A stretch of DNA of 64,000 nucleotides from DATKUC01 sp964577375 (GCA_964577375.1 CAZNYW010000008.1:1-64000), one strand, 5' to 3'; positions 49,853 to 59,051 are shown, numbered from the stretch's first letter. A program made the numbers and translations. The notes: a model not told the origin generated them from the sequence alone.

Positions 49853-52429
49853 CTACTTCGGCATCAGGACCAGCTTACCTTCCGACTGCTTCTCGATCTC
49901 CTTCCTGTCCCACAGCATGGGATGGTATTCGACCTTGCGCCAGCGGTCGACCATGTCGGCGTAGTGCCTGTTGAATGGATGACCACTCTGACCCGCGGGG
50001 AGTATCGTCAGGGCGTCTGAGAGATTGTCCATGGGAACGATCTCGCGCATGGAAGGGATGTGGAGCACTTCGAACGGCTTCTTGCGATCCCACGCCTCGG
50101 CATTCACCTGTGTCGCTCCTCCCGAAACGGGATAGGGACCACGGTTGAAGAGCTTCTCGATCGGACCGATTCCCGACTTGCCCAGCGTAGGATGCACGAA
50201 GGTAATCGTGTGCAGCTTGTCCCATCTCCATTTCTTCCGGTTATCACCCCATTTTTCCACAAGCGCCTGGTATCCCCGGCGAAATGCGCGGACGAGCATC
50301 ACGTTCCGGTCCTCACGTTCTTCGGGAGTCGTGATGTCATCCCAGAAGCCGTTGCCGGGGTCCGCGAGAAGGTAGTGCACCGCGTTTTCTGCATGGGCGC
50401 TCGCTTTCATGGGCCAGTCTTTTTCCGGGTACTGATCGTGGAAAATCTCGGCGACCAGCTGCGACCAGAAGTATGCATACATGGCAGCAGGTCTGCTGTC
50501 GCCGTCCATCCGTCCGTCCCATGCCAGAAGCTCGTCTCGCGCTTCGGTCATGCGCTTAATCTCTTCGGACTGTTTCTTTGCGAACTCGCTCTTCTGTTTG
50601 TCGGTGAAGTCCCTGTTTCTGTCTTCGGTGATGCGTTTTTCGAGCGCGGTCGGTGAAAGATCGAGGCCCTTGAGCGCGGCGCACAGTTCGAGAGCGAAAT
50701 AGTTGAGATTGTCGGCGTGCATTGCTTTTACGTCGTCGACAGTAATGGGATTCTTCGCCGACTCGATCATCTCAGCAATGCGGCGGGCGCGATATCCGTA
50801 GTCCATCTCCGATCCGATGAAATGCTTGTACGCCCCGCCGGCGGGCGGATTGTTCGCGCTGACCACATAGCCTTTCGCCGGATTCAGGGAGCTCGGCAGC
50901 TCCGTGAAAGGAATGAACCCCTTCCATTCAAAGCTGGACACCCAGCCCGGAATCAGCGCCTCGCCGAAACCCTTTTCGCGCATCGGTATGCGGCCGATGC
51001 ACTGATATGCGATGTTGCCGTCTACATCGGCGTAGACGCAATTGAGCGACGGGGCGGTCCAGCCGCTCATCGCGGCGCGAAACTCCTGGTAGTTCTGCGC
51101 GCGGTTGAGACTGAGCACCGCCTTCAGGGTGCTCGACGGTTGAAGCGGGTACCACTGCAGCGAAACCGCAGAGAGCTCCGTGCTTTCGGGGAAGGCTTCG
51201 GCGGGATCCTGCCGGAAGGCAGCGAGGTCCGTCTGTCCGCCGTGATCGCTGATGATCGGGCCATGGCGTGTCAGACGCACCCTCAGCCGGTAGGGCTCCT
51301 TCGCCTTTTTCACCTTGATCTCTTCGTACACGATGTCCATGTCCCTCCATTCGCCGTCGACCATGTACTGATCCGGGTCCTCGGGATTGATCTTCTCGAT
51401 GTAGAGATCCTGCACGTCGCCGTGGAGATCCATGAAGCCCCAGGCAATCCGGTCGTTGTGTCCCACAACGACGCCGGGAGCGCCGGGAAGCGAATAGCCA
51501 AAAAGGTCGTAGGGACACGCGTCGGTTCGTCCGACCGTTCCGTCCTCGGCAACCCCATGCAGACCGACCTCGTACCAGGTGCCCGGCAGCTGCTGGTCGA
51601 GGTGCATATCGTTCGCCAGAATCGGTTTGCCCGAGCTGGTTCGCGATCCGGATATCGCCCAGCCGTTGGAACCGGTGTCGCTGTCGCCGCCGAAGAATCG
51701 GAACGGACGAGCGGTCGTTTTCGCCTCCCTACCAAGCTCGGCGTCCGACACCGCAAACGGCATCTCTTTCCGGTACGGGGTATAGAAGCTCGAGAAGATC
51801 CTCGTGCCAATCGACTGCACAATGCGGCTCATGAAAACATCATCGTCCCAGTTGCCCTCCTCGCTCAGCGCCATCATCTTGGCCCACTCGAGCGTATTCA
51901 CCGGCGACCAGGGCTCGATCTTCGTCTTGACGCCGGTAAGGTTGAGGATCGCGAACTCCAGGCCGAGACGGGCCGGACTTCTGTGCATGATGTACGCGTT
52001 GACCCCGGCGGCGTATGCGTCCAGTTGTCCTTTGGTCTCCGGGTCGGTCTGCCGGTACTCCAGGCTGGCGACTCGCGCAATGCCCAGGGTACGGAGGAAG
52101 ATATCGGTCTGGAGCTGTGATTCACCGAACAGTTCAGACAGCCGTCCCTCGCCGATGCGCCTGCAGAACTCCATCTGCCAGTACCGGTCCTGGGCGTGAA
52201 CGTATCCCTCGGCGAAAAACAGATCCTTCGTGGTGCGCGCATAGATGTGAGGCACCCCGTTCCTGTCGCGAATGATGGTGACAGGGGCCGATATGCCGTC
52301 GAGCCTGACCGTGCCCGACGTCCTGGGAAACGACATGCGGGTAAGGACAAGCCACCCGGCAAGGAGAACCAGGGCGAGCCCCGCGATGATCGAACCGGTA
52401 ATGATAAGACCACGATAGGATTTGCGCAT
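49853..52429 (-). CDS. Penicillin-acylase-family Ntn hydrolase
   Basis: An 858-residue precursor. An N-terminal membrane anchor or signal segment (about 7-30) is followed by the alpha chain with the motifs GVPHIYA and GYVHAQDRYWQMEF. The cleavage and catalytic Ser is Ser254 in DTGSNGWAISGS, which becomes the N-terminal nucleophile of the beta chain after autoprocessing. NDMHLDQQLPGTWYEVGLHG and PGVVVGHNDRIAWG follow as usual. It would act in the periplasm on amides such as acyl-homoserine lactones or beta-lactams; the substrate is unknown. ATG 52429 follows GGGAGG. Confidence 0.92.
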   Translation of the reverse strand: MRKSYRGLIITGSIIAGLALVLLAGWLVLTRMSFPRTSGTVRLDGISAPVTIIRDRNGVPHIYARTTKDLFFAEGYVHAQDRYWQMEFCRRIGEGRLSELFGESQLQTDIFLRTLGIARVASLEYRQTDPETKGQLDAYAAGVNAYIMHRSPARLGLEFAILNLTGVKTKIEPWSPVNTLEWAKMMALSEEGNWDDDVFMSRIVQSIGTRIFSSFYTPYRKEMPFAVSDAELGREAKTTARPFRFFGGDSDTGSNGWAISGSRTSSGKPILANDMHLDQQLPGTWYEVGLHGVAEDGTVGRTDACPYDLFGYSLPGAPGVVVGHNDRIAWGFMDLHGDVQDLYIEKINPEDPDQYMVDGEWRDMDIVYEEIKVKKAKEPYRLRVRLTRHGPIISDHGGQTDLAAFRQDPAEAFPESTELSAVSLQWYPLQPSSTLKAVLSLNRAQNYQEFRAAMSGWTAPSLNCVYADVDGNIAYQCIGRIPMREKGFGEALIPGWVSSFEWKGFIPFTELPSSLNPAKGYVVSANNPPAGGAYKHFIGSEMDYGYRARRIAEMIESAKNPITVDDVKAMHADNLNYFALELCAALKGLDLSPTALEKRITEDRNRDFTDKQKSEFAKKQSEEIKRMTEARDELLAWDGRMDGDSRPAAMYAYFWSQLVAEIFHDQYPEKDWPMKASAHAENAVHYLLADPGNGFWDDITTPEEREDRNVMLVRAFRRGYQALVEKWGDNRKKWRWDKLHTITFVHPTLGKSGIGPIEKLFNRGPYPVSGGATQVNAEAWDRKKPFEVLHIPSMREIVPMDNLSDALTILPAGQSGHPFNRHYADMVDRWRKVEYHPMLWDRKEIEKQSEGKLVLMPK

Positions 52430-52635
52430 AGCGACACCTCCCACGAGGGAGTGCAGCGGCGTCGGGCGGGTGATTCTGCGTAAAAGGAAGTCGCGGGCTG
52501 AGCCCGAGCGATTGTTTCTGACAGACTCGTATGAATGAACTTGTGCTTAACATTATAGACCCTGTTCTCACTTCGGTGGAGCCTGCTTTCGGTTTTTTTG
52601 TTCCGGTTTTCAATCCATTGTTTGGGACCGAAATC

Positions 52636-53262
52636 TCAATCCGCCGCCTGCGGCGGGAGGAGCAGCGAGACGAACTCGGCGTACGCTTTTGCGAGATTCC
52701 GCTCTCCGCGGATCTTCGCCCGGAGCGCCACCCCGTAGAAACCTGCGATGAGCTGCGGAATGAGCGCGGCGCGTGCATCCGCGGGCGATCCCATCGATTC
52801 GAGCGCCTGGGAAAATAGCAGGGTGAGATCGGAGGCTCGAACGCCTTTTTCGTATGCCTCGGGATCGAAGAGATAGTACTCGAAGTCCGAAATCTTCATG
52901 GGAACGTAGCGATCCTGCTTCAGGAAAAAGAGCATTACCGCATTCATGATCCGCTGTCCCGCCGGATGATCGCCTACCGAGGTGAAGATGAGTTCGAGCG
53001 CCGCGCGTCCGGAGAGGTTTCCCGACTGGATGGCGGCGCACATTTCGTATTGCCACTTGTAGATGTAGTACTCGACGACCTGTTCCTTCGAATCGAAGTA
53101 GTTGAAAAACGTGACCTTGGAGATGGAAAGACCGGCGCAGACATCTTCCACGCGGATCTCATTGAGCTCCTTCGCCTCCATCTCGTGCAGGAATTCTTCC
53201 ATTATCGCGAACTTCTGTCTCGCCTTCTTCTGCTCCCGCCTGCCGATCTCAGGAAATTCCAT
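52636..53262 (-). CDS. TetR/AcrR-family regulator
   Basis: A 208-residue TetR protein. The helix-turn-helix is EIRVEDVCAGLSISKVTFFNYFDSKEQVV (about 36-64) with FNYF in the recognition helix. The start ATG 53262 lies inside the end of the upstream membrane protein gene (overlap of 14 bases), so the two are co-transcribed. The shared promoter carries two palindromes (53836-53848 and 53870-53883) that this protein probably binds. Confidence 0.87.
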   Translation of the reverse strand: MEFPEIGRREQKKARQKFAIMEEFLHEMEAKELNEIRVEDVCAGLSISKVTFFNYFDSKEQVVEYYIYKWQYEMCAAIQSGNLSGRAALELIFTSVGDHPAGQRIMNAVMLFFLKQDRYVPMKISDFEYYLFDPEAYEKGVRASDLTLLFSQALESMGSPADARAALIPQLIAGFYGVALRAKIRGERNLAKAYAEFVSLLLPPQAAD

Positions 53263-53803
53263 CTGCCTGCCCTTTTGGTTCACTTATGGACCTGACCGCC
53301 GCAATGACGCCGGTCACGAGGATCAGGCTCATGAAAAGCGTTGTGAGCATGCTCTTGCAGATCGAGCAGGTACTGGCACCCAGGATGATTCCCGTCTGTT
53401 CGTTTCCTCGCAGCATCAGAAGGATGCCGAGGTTCTCGAGATAGTCGAAGAGCGCTCCCGCCAGCGGAAGCAGAATCAGCACGCGCGGAAAGCGGACGCG
53501 CCGCCGGATCCAGGCCAGGGTGAACGCTCCGAGCAGCCCGAGTAGCGGCGGATAGAGCAGATCCGCAACGAGCTGGACATGCTGGTAGTAGGACCTGCCG
53601 TCGGCGGTGATTGCCGCGAGGAAGGCTCTCGCTTCGGTCACCCCGTATCCCATCGGCCTCATGTCGAAAATCGGAAGACCGCCGGCGGCAGCGGTCGCGG
53701 CAGGTATCGATACCGCCATCATGAAAGTGTAAACAGCCGCCGCAGCGACAAGAAAAAGAAGGACGGTCCGCCCGTTCGTGTGCCGTTCGAATAGCCTGAT
53801 CAT
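53249..53803 (-). CDS. Small membrane protein with four helices, unknown function
   Basis: A 184-residue membrane protein. Helices lie near residues 14-36, 82-100, 110-130 and 145-168. GGLPIFDMRPMGYGVTEARAFL lies in the first loop, with a later pair of Cys (STCSICKS). Such short four-helix proteins next to a TetR gene are seen in several lineages, but I do not recognise a named family. It is the first gene of a TetR-controlled pair. Confidence 0.7.
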   Translation of the reverse strand: MIRLFERHTNGRTVLLFLVAAAAVYTFMMAVSIPAATAAAGGLPIFDMRPMGYGVTEARAFLAAITADGRSYYQHVQLVADLLYPPLLGLLGAFTLAWIRRRVRFPRVLILLPLAGALFDYLENLGILLMLRGNEQTGIILGASTCSICKSMLTTLFMSLILVTGVIAAVRSISEPKGQADGIS

Positions 53804-53835
53804 ACGCCGGCGCCTCCCTGTTCGCCGAATTAAAC

Positions 53836-53848
53836 TTAACTCGAGTAA
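53836..53848. promoter_or_regulatory. TetR operator candidate 1, over the -10 region
   Basis: TTAACTCGAGTAA is a near-perfect palindrome centred on ACTCGAGT. On the minus strand it overlaps the -10 hexamer of a promoter whose -35 is TTGACA (53861-53856). Confidence 0.6.
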
Positions 53849-53869
53849 AATCTTTTGTCAACACATTTC

Positions 53870-53883
53870 TTAACTCAAGTTAA
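53870..53883. promoter_or_regulatory. TetR operator candidate 2, upstream of the -35
   Basis: TTAACTCAAGTTAA has perfect 6-bp arms and matches the arms of the first palindrome. The pair flanks TTGACA (53861-53856), so a repressor on both sites would enclose the promoter of the membrane protein-TetR operon. Confidence 0.65.
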
Positions 53884-53937
53884 ATAAATTGAGTGGCGGG
53901 ATGCCGTGTTCCGGTTCAGGCGCCGGCGCGAATCGTC

Positions 53938-54080
53938 GGTGGTATAAAGAAGCCTGTTGATATCGCGCAGCCAGTTTTCCGCGGTATCAGAAGTTACGCT
54001 GCCGGGGTTGAGGTTTTACGGTTAAAGATATGTTCTGCAATAACTTGGATCGTTTTATCAACACGCTTGTTGATACTACC
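53938..54080 (+). repeat. 143-bp MITE-like element, copy 2
   Basis: The same length as the copy at 3172-3314 and clearly homologous to it, in opposite orientation. It starts GGTGGTATAAAGAAGCCTG and ends CTTGTTGATACTACC. The ends are inverted repeats of about 25 bp with several mismatches. The middle differs more than the ends. It lies in the intergenic region before the flavodoxin gene and holds no transposase. Confidence 0.82.
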
Positions 54081-54199
54081 CGCGATGTCCCTTAGAATGG
54101 ACGCATCCAACAACACAGAATCACACCAGGGATTGTAGCAGCCACGGCCGTCCCGGCCGTACTGCGGCGCGCAGACGGGAAACGTGGAAGGAGAGGACT

Positions 54200-54718
54200 A
54201 TGGCAAAAGGAAAAGTACTGATCACCTACGCTTCCAAGCACGGAGCGACAGCGGAGATCGCCGAGCGAATCGGTACGATCGTCCGGGAGAGCGAAATGGA
54301 GGTGGATGTAGTGCCGGTCGATCGCGTGAGCGGGTTGTCCGGCTATGCAGCCGTGGTGCTGGGGGTCGCGATCTACGTGGGAAGATGGCGCAAGGATGCG
54401 GTGAAGTTTCTCAAGAAGAACGAGGAGGAGCTGTCCGGTCTGCCGTTCTGGATCTTTTCGAGCGGACCGTCGGGTGAGGGCAATCCGGTTGAGCTCGTCC
54501 AGGGCCGGGAAGTGCCGCCCTCCCTGCGCGCCATCCTCGACAGGATCAAGCCAAGAAGCGTCACCGTGTTCCACGGCAACCTGACACCGGAGAAATTCAG
54601 CGGATTCGAACGCTGGGTAATCAAACGGGTGAAGGCGCCCACCGGCGACTTCCGCGACTGGAACATGATCGAATCCTGGGCCGCTTCCATCACAGCGGGT
54701 ATGGCTCCGGGCGCGTAG
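54200..54718 (+). CDS. Flavodoxin-like protein (HemG-type)
   Basis: A 172-residue flavodoxin-fold protein. TYASKHGATAEIAERIG (about residues 9-25) is the FMN phosphate loop, as in HemG-like flavodoxins. AIYVGRWRKDAVKF and the WIFSSGPSGEG loop fit the FMN isoalloxazine contacts. It could act as an electron carrier or protoporphyrinogen oxidase-like protein; no haem genes are nearby. The ATG follows AAGGAGAGG. It is followed by a PadR gene with its own promoter. Confidence 0.86.
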   Translation: MAKGKVLITYASKHGATAEIAERIGTIVRESEMEVDVVPVDRVSGLSGYAAVVLGVAIYVGRWRKDAVKFLKKNEEELSGLPFWIFSSGPSGEGNPVELVQGREVPPSLRAILDRIKPRSVTVFHGNLTPEKFSGFERWVIKRVKAPTGDFRDWNMIESWAASITAGMAPGA

Positions 54719-54766
54719 CGACCGACGGCAGATCGACAGGGACTGCTATTGTCCTCCGTGAACCCC

Positions 54767-54804
54767 TTGACAATTATATCAAGCAGATATATCATCTTGA
54801 TATA
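54767..54804 (+). promoter_or_regulatory. Promoter and 30-bp PadR operator giving a leaderless mRNA
   Basis: TTGACA (54767-54772), 17 bases, TATCAT (54790-54795), with the ATG of padR 8 bases after the -10, so the transcript should start at or within two bases of the ATG. TATATCAAG (54775-54783) and CTTGATATA (54796-54804) form perfect 9-bp inverted arms that cover the spacer and the start codon. No ribosome site precedes the ATG. Confidence 0.75.
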
Positions 54805-55406
54805 TGGCACGTGAAAACAAGACACGATACGCAATTCTAGGCCTGCTCAGCTACGGCCCGATGTCCGGGTACGACGTGAAGAAGGTGACGGACGACTCCA
54901 TCGCTCACTTCTGGCGCGAGAACTTCGGGCAGATCTATCCGGTCCTCGAGGGGCTGCGAAAAGAGGGCCTCGTGGAGCCCGTCGTCGAACCGCCTGAGAC
55001 AGTCGGCTCCCCGGGGCGGGCCCGGAAACGATACCGCATATCGGATTCGGGACGCGAGGAGCTTGCGAAGTGGCTCTACCGGGAGCCCGAACAGCCCGGA
55101 ATGCGAATCGAGCTGCTGCTGAAGCTGTTTTTCGGAAGAATCGTTCCCACCGATGTTCTTGTCCGGCATCTCGAGTCGGAGCTCCACGTCCATACCGAAA
55201 AACTCCGCGAGTACGAGAAGATCGCCCGCCACATAGAGGGTCACGAAGAAGGGGCGAGCGACGAAGAGCTTGCGAGATTTGCGCATGGAGAGATGGACCA
55301 CCTGCTGTGGCGGGCCACGCTGAGCTATGGCCGGCACTACTCGCAGATGATCGTCGCCTGGTGCAACGAGACGATCGCCGCGCTGAGATCGGTCGACAAC
55401 AGGTAG
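54804..55406 (+). CDS. PadR-family transcriptional regulator
   Basis: A 200-residue PadR regulator. The winged helix (residues 8-80) shows YAILGLLSYGPMSGYDVKK, then NFGQIYPVLEGLRKEGLVEP and RKRYRISDSGREEL. The C-terminal domain (about 90-180) is the long helical dimer part of PadR type 1 (Vir_act_alpha_C-like). It probably represses its own leaderless promoter and the following flavin-type oxidoreductase gene, which begins 35 bases after its stop. Confidence 0.92.
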   Translation: MARENKTRYAILGLLSYGPMSGYDVKKVTDDSIAHFWRENFGQIYPVLEGLRKEGLVEPVVEPPETVGSPGRARKRYRISDSGREELAKWLYREPEQPGMRIELLLKLFFGRIVPTDVLVRHLESELHVHTEKLREYEKIARHIEGHEEGASDEELARFAHGEMDHLLWRATLSYGRHYSQMIVAWCNETIAALRSVDNR

Positions 55407-55441
55407 GGTCCCCTGCCTGTAACGATACGGAGGAAAAGAAA

Positions 55442-56869
55442 ATGAAAGTCATCGTCCTGGGCGGAAGCCCGAAGGGTGACCAGAGCGTCACCATGCAGTA
55501 CGTGAAGTATCTCGAGTTGAATATGCCTGAGCTGGAGTGGAACGTGGTGCAGGTCGCGTCGAGAATCGACGCGCTCGAGAGAGACGAAAGCAGGTTCCAG
55601 TCGTTGATCGAGGAGATCGCGGCAGCGGATGCGGTTTTGTGGGCCTTTCCGCTCTATCTCCTGCTCGTCTGCTCGCAGTACAAACGATTCATCGAGCTCG
55701 TGTTCGAGCGAAAGGCAGAGGCGGCATTTTCGGGCAAGTACGCCGCATCTCTTTCGACTTCGATTCACTTCTATGATCACACGGCACACAACTACATTCA
55801 GGGAATCTCGGAAGACCTGGGAATGCAGTTCGTCGGCAGCCATTCGCCGGCGATGGAAGATCTCCATGGAAAAAGCGGGCGAGCGGCGCTGCTCGCATTC
55901 GGGCGGAAGCTCGAAGCGGCGATGCGCCTGCAGACAGTCTTCCAGCGGCAATTCCATCCGGTTTCGACCGAAAAGCGCTTCGAATACCGCGGCCCGCAGG
56001 CTAGCGGCCCGCAGGCAAGCGGTTCGCCCGCAAGCGTCCCGGCAACAGCCGGTTCACACAATGCTCCCATCGTCATCCTGGCCGATCGGCTGGACGGGAA
56101 CCTCACCGGAATGGTGGCACGCCTTGCCAGCTCGATGCCGCAACGCGTACGGGTGGTCGAGCTCGCGTCGGTCCGCACGGCAGGTGGCTGCCTCGGATGC
56201 CTGAAGTGCAGCTTCAACAACGTGTGCACCTATACGGGTAGGGACGATTACATAGAAACGATGCGGGAGGCCCTCCTTCCGGCAGAGGTCATCGTGGTCG
56301 CGGGCACGGTGGTCGATCGCTACTACTCCTGGATCCTGAAGCGATTCTTCGATCGCAGCTTCTTCAACACGCACCTGCCCTGGCTCGCCGGGAAGCGGTT
56401 TGCCTTTCTCGCTTCCGGCCCCTGGTCGCAGCTGGACAATCTGCGCGAGGTCATGATGGGTTACGTCGAGTTCCAGCGTGGAGAGTTCATCGGTTCGGTC
56501 AGTGATGAATGCGGCTCGGCGGAGGAGCTCGACTCGCTCATCGACGGGTTCGGAAGCCGCATCAATGCGATGGTCGAAAGCGGCGTGGAGGCGGTGCCGA
56601 CCTCCACCTTTCGTGGTGTCGCAGGTATGAAGATATTCCGCGACGAGGTCTACATGGGCCTGCGTGCGATCTTTCGGGCCGACCACCGGTACTACCGAAC
56701 TCATCGCGTCTACGATTTTCCCCACCGCAGAATCGGAAGATGGTTCGTTGCCTCACTGCTCAGCCTGGTCACCAGCATCCCGGCCGTACAGAAGAGAATG
56801 AGGGGTAAGATGCCGCGCATGATGGTCATGCAGTATCGGCGGGCGCTCGGGGTCCCACCGGCGGCCTGA
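55442..56869 (+). CDS. Tandem flavodoxin-like NAD(P)H-dependent oxidoreductase
   Basis: A 475-residue protein with two flavodoxin-fold halves (about 1-175 and 205-370), joined by a repetitive linker with GPQAS twice, then GSPAS. Half one has the FMN loop GGSPKGDQSVT and the PLYLLL segment. Half two has DRLDGNLTGM and a cysteine cluster, GCLGCLKC then Cys in NNVC, which resembles iron-sulfur flavoproteins or FMN reductases of the Isf group. The last 100 residues are basic and helical and may bind membrane. The ATG follows GGAGG. It is the likely target of PadR. Confidence 0.83.
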   Translation: MKVIVLGGSPKGDQSVTMQYVKYLELNMPELEWNVVQVASRIDALERDESRFQSLIEEIAAADAVLWAFPLYLLLVCSQYKRFIELVFERKAEAAFSGKYAASLSTSIHFYDHTAHNYIQGISEDLGMQFVGSHSPAMEDLHGKSGRAALLAFGRKLEAAMRLQTVFQRQFHPVSTEKRFEYRGPQASGPQASGSPASVPATAGSHNAPIVILADRLDGNLTGMVARLASSMPQRVRVVELASVRTAGGCLGCLKCSFNNVCTYTGRDDYIETMREALLPAEVIVVAGTVVDRYYSWILKRFFDRSFFNTHLPWLAGKRFAFLASGPWSQLDNLREVMMGYVEFQRGEFIGSVSDECGSAEELDSLIDGFGSRINAMVESGVEAVPTSTFRGVAGMKIFRDEVYMGLRAIFRADHRYYRTHRVYDFPHRRIGRWFVASLLSLVTSIPAVQKRMRGKMPRMMVMQYRRALGVPPAA

Positions 56870-57079
56870 CGGCAGGCTTTTACCGGCACGCGGCGGCGGT
56901 CGAGACTGGTCACCGGACCGGTCTTGCCGCTTCGCGGGCGGGCAGTCCAGGAGCGCGCACGGCAGGCGGAGGCGGGCTGAACCTCCTCATCGTTTCATCC
57001 GCGCTATCTTCCCCATACGTAGTCTCTCACCTCTCCGCGGCCGCACTTTTCCCCTGCACGGTTTTGACCGAAAAGAGGT

Positions 57080-57106
57080 TATAATTGGCGTGGAGGTGCG
57101 CGGTTC
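57080..57106 (+). promoter_or_regulatory. -10 element and ribosome site of the cyclase gene
   Basis: A perfect TATAAT (57080-57085) is followed by TGGAGGTG and the ATG at 57107. No good -35 hexamer is visible at 16-18 bases, so an activator or extended -10 recognition may be needed. Confidence 0.4.
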
Positions 57107-59038
57107 ATGACTGATGGAAACCGGGAGCAGTTCGAGGCCGGCATTGAAGAACATCGAGACCATCTCGGCAGCATCATCCACGATCTGTGGGAGAAAAGGG
57201 ATCCGGAGGTCTGGTCGAAGGATTCCTACTTCTACATCCGCCTCGGCGGTCTCGCGGACAAGGTCGGCCAGGCGATGTTCGCCCACGATGTTCTGGAGGA
57301 AGGAATGCATTTCTTCCCCGGAGATCTGCGGCTCATTCAGCTCTTCAGCCTGTCCTCTATAAAATGCGGGTTTCTTCTCAAAGCGCGCGATCTGCTGGCA
57401 GGGCTCATGAAGAAGGGCCACGAGGACGAGGAGACCCTGGGTATCCTCGGACGCGTCTACAAGGAGATGTGGCTCCGGGCCGAGACGTCGAGCACGGACC
57501 ATCCCGATTTTGTCCGGTCGAAGAATCTCTATCTGAAGGCGTTCCTGAAGAATCGTGGGTACTACTCGGGAATCAATGCAGCTTCCCTGAGCCTGCTTGC
57601 GGGGGAAAACGCCAACGCGCAGAAGCTCGCGCGAAACGTCCTCAAGACATGCACGGAGCTGGTAAAGTCCACGGCCTCCGGTGACCACTGGGTCTACGCC
57701 ACCGTCGGCGAGGCATGCACGCTGCTCGGTAAAAGGGACAACGCGCTCAGCTACTACAAACGCGCGAAGCAGCTGGTGGGCACCAACTTTGCAGACATCG
57801 CAAGCATGCGCCGCCAGCTGAGTCTTCTGACCAGAGTCACCCCCATCGCCGGGGAGATCCTCGACAATCTGCGTATTCCACCCGTCGTTGCGTTCACCGG
57901 CCACATGATTGATCATCCCGAACGATCCTCGCCCCGGTTCCCGGAACGACTGGCGGACGAGGTGACGCGCCGCGTCTCCGAAGCTCTCGATGAGCTCGGC
58001 GGACGGATCGGCTACTCATCCGCGGCAAGCGGATCGGATGTCATCTTTCTCGAGCAGATTCAGAAGCGAGGAGGAGAGACGAACGTGATCCTGCCGTTCG
58101 AACGCGAGGACTTCTATCGGACGAGCGTGGATTTCGCCGGAGCCGACTGGCATTCCCGTGTGGACAGGGTCCTCGAGAAGAGCACCCGTATCGAGCAGGC
58201 GACTCGCGGGAAGTATCAGGGCGACGATGTGCTATTCTCATACACCAATCAAATCATCATGGGGAAGACCATTTTGAGAAGCAGGTTTCTCGAGACAGAG
58301 CCCGCTCTTCTCGCCGTGTGGGATGGAAACCCATCAAAGGCCGCAGGCGGCTCTGCCGAGTTCATCGAAACCTGGCAGAAGCGGGGGTACCCGCTGAAGT
58401 TGATCGACCTTCGGACGTTCTCCGATATCGCCCCGAAGAAACCTCGCCGCAGGCGGCTATTGCGGAAATCCACCCCGCCTCCTGCGATGGTCAGCCGTGA
58501 GACGGTGGCAATGCTCTTTTCGGATATCGTCGGATACTCCCGCCTCACCGAAGAGCAGATTCCGAGCTTCATCGAGGGGTTTCTCGGAACGGTCGCGGCG
58601 CGCCTCGAGAAGCTGCCGGCTGTACCGCTTTACAAGAACCTGTGGGGTGACGCGCTCTACTTCGTCTTCGCCGAATACGAGGCCGCGGCGGAGTACGCCC
58701 TGGAGCTCCGGGACATAATGCGGGGAACGGACTGGCAAAAACTCGGCCTGCCTGCGGGGCTGTCGATGAGAATCGGGCTCCACGCGGGGCCGGTCTATCG
58801 GAGCAAAGAACCCTTCCTCAACCGCGACAACTTCTTTGGATTCAACGTGAATCAGGCAGCCCGGATCGAACCGATAACCCGTCCGGGAAATGTCTACGCA
58901 AGTGAGCAGTACGCTGCGCTTCTCATGGGAACGGGCGCCGACCACCTTGATTGCCGGTACGTTGGCGTGATAGTGCTACCAAAGGATTTCGGAAGTTATC
59001 CAATATATCATGTGAAAAGAAAGCACGAGATAGAATAG
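57107..59038 (+). CDS. TPR / SLOG-like / class III nucleotide cyclase fusion protein
   Basis: A 643-residue protein. Residues 1-245 are TPR-like helices (TRAFs-binding/DUF4071-like). Residues about 258-440 hold a Rossmann-like part, with VVAFTGHMIDHPER, SSAASGSDVIFLEQ and TNVILPFEREDF, like SLOG-type nucleotide-sensing domains. Residues 463-640 are a class III cyclase with metal ligands Asp473 (FSDIVGYSRL) and Asp515 (WGDALYFVF) and catalytic Asn582 and Arg586 (NVNQAARIE). The base-selecting position before GD is Asn rather than the usual adenylate-cyclase Lys, so the product is not certain. The TIR gene follows after 13 bases. No signal peptide. Confidence 0.85.
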   Translation: MTDGNREQFEAGIEEHRDHLGSIIHDLWEKRDPEVWSKDSYFYIRLGGLADKVGQAMFAHDVLEEGMHFFPGDLRLIQLFSLSSIKCGFLLKARDLLAGLMKKGHEDEETLGILGRVYKEMWLRAETSSTDHPDFVRSKNLYLKAFLKNRGYYSGINAASLSLLAGENANAQKLARNVLKTCTELVKSTASGDHWVYATVGEACTLLGKRDNALSYYKRAKQLVGTNFADIASMRRQLSLLTRVTPIAGEILDNLRIPPVVAFTGHMIDHPERSSPRFPERLADEVTRRVSEALDELGGRIGYSSAASGSDVIFLEQIQKRGGETNVILPFEREDFYRTSVDFAGADWHSRVDRVLEKSTRIEQATRGKYQGDDVLFSYTNQIIMGKTILRSRFLETEPALLAVWDGNPSKAAGGSAEFIETWQKRGYPLKLIDLRTFSDIAPKKPRRRRLLRKSTPPPAMVSRETVAMLFSDIVGYSRLTEEQIPSFIEGFLGTVAARLEKLPAVPLYKNLWGDALYFVFAEYEAAAEYALELRDIMRGTDWQKLGLPAGLSMRIGLHAGPVYRSKEPFLNRDNFFGFNVNQAARIEPITRPGNVYASEQYAALLMGTGADHLDCRYVGVIVLPKDFGSYPIYHVKRKHEIE

Positions 59039-59051
59039 CATAGGGAGTGTG

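Noticed and set aside
54837..55337. Minus-strand frame opposite the PadR gene
   Set aside because: Antisense of a well-supported PadR regulator.
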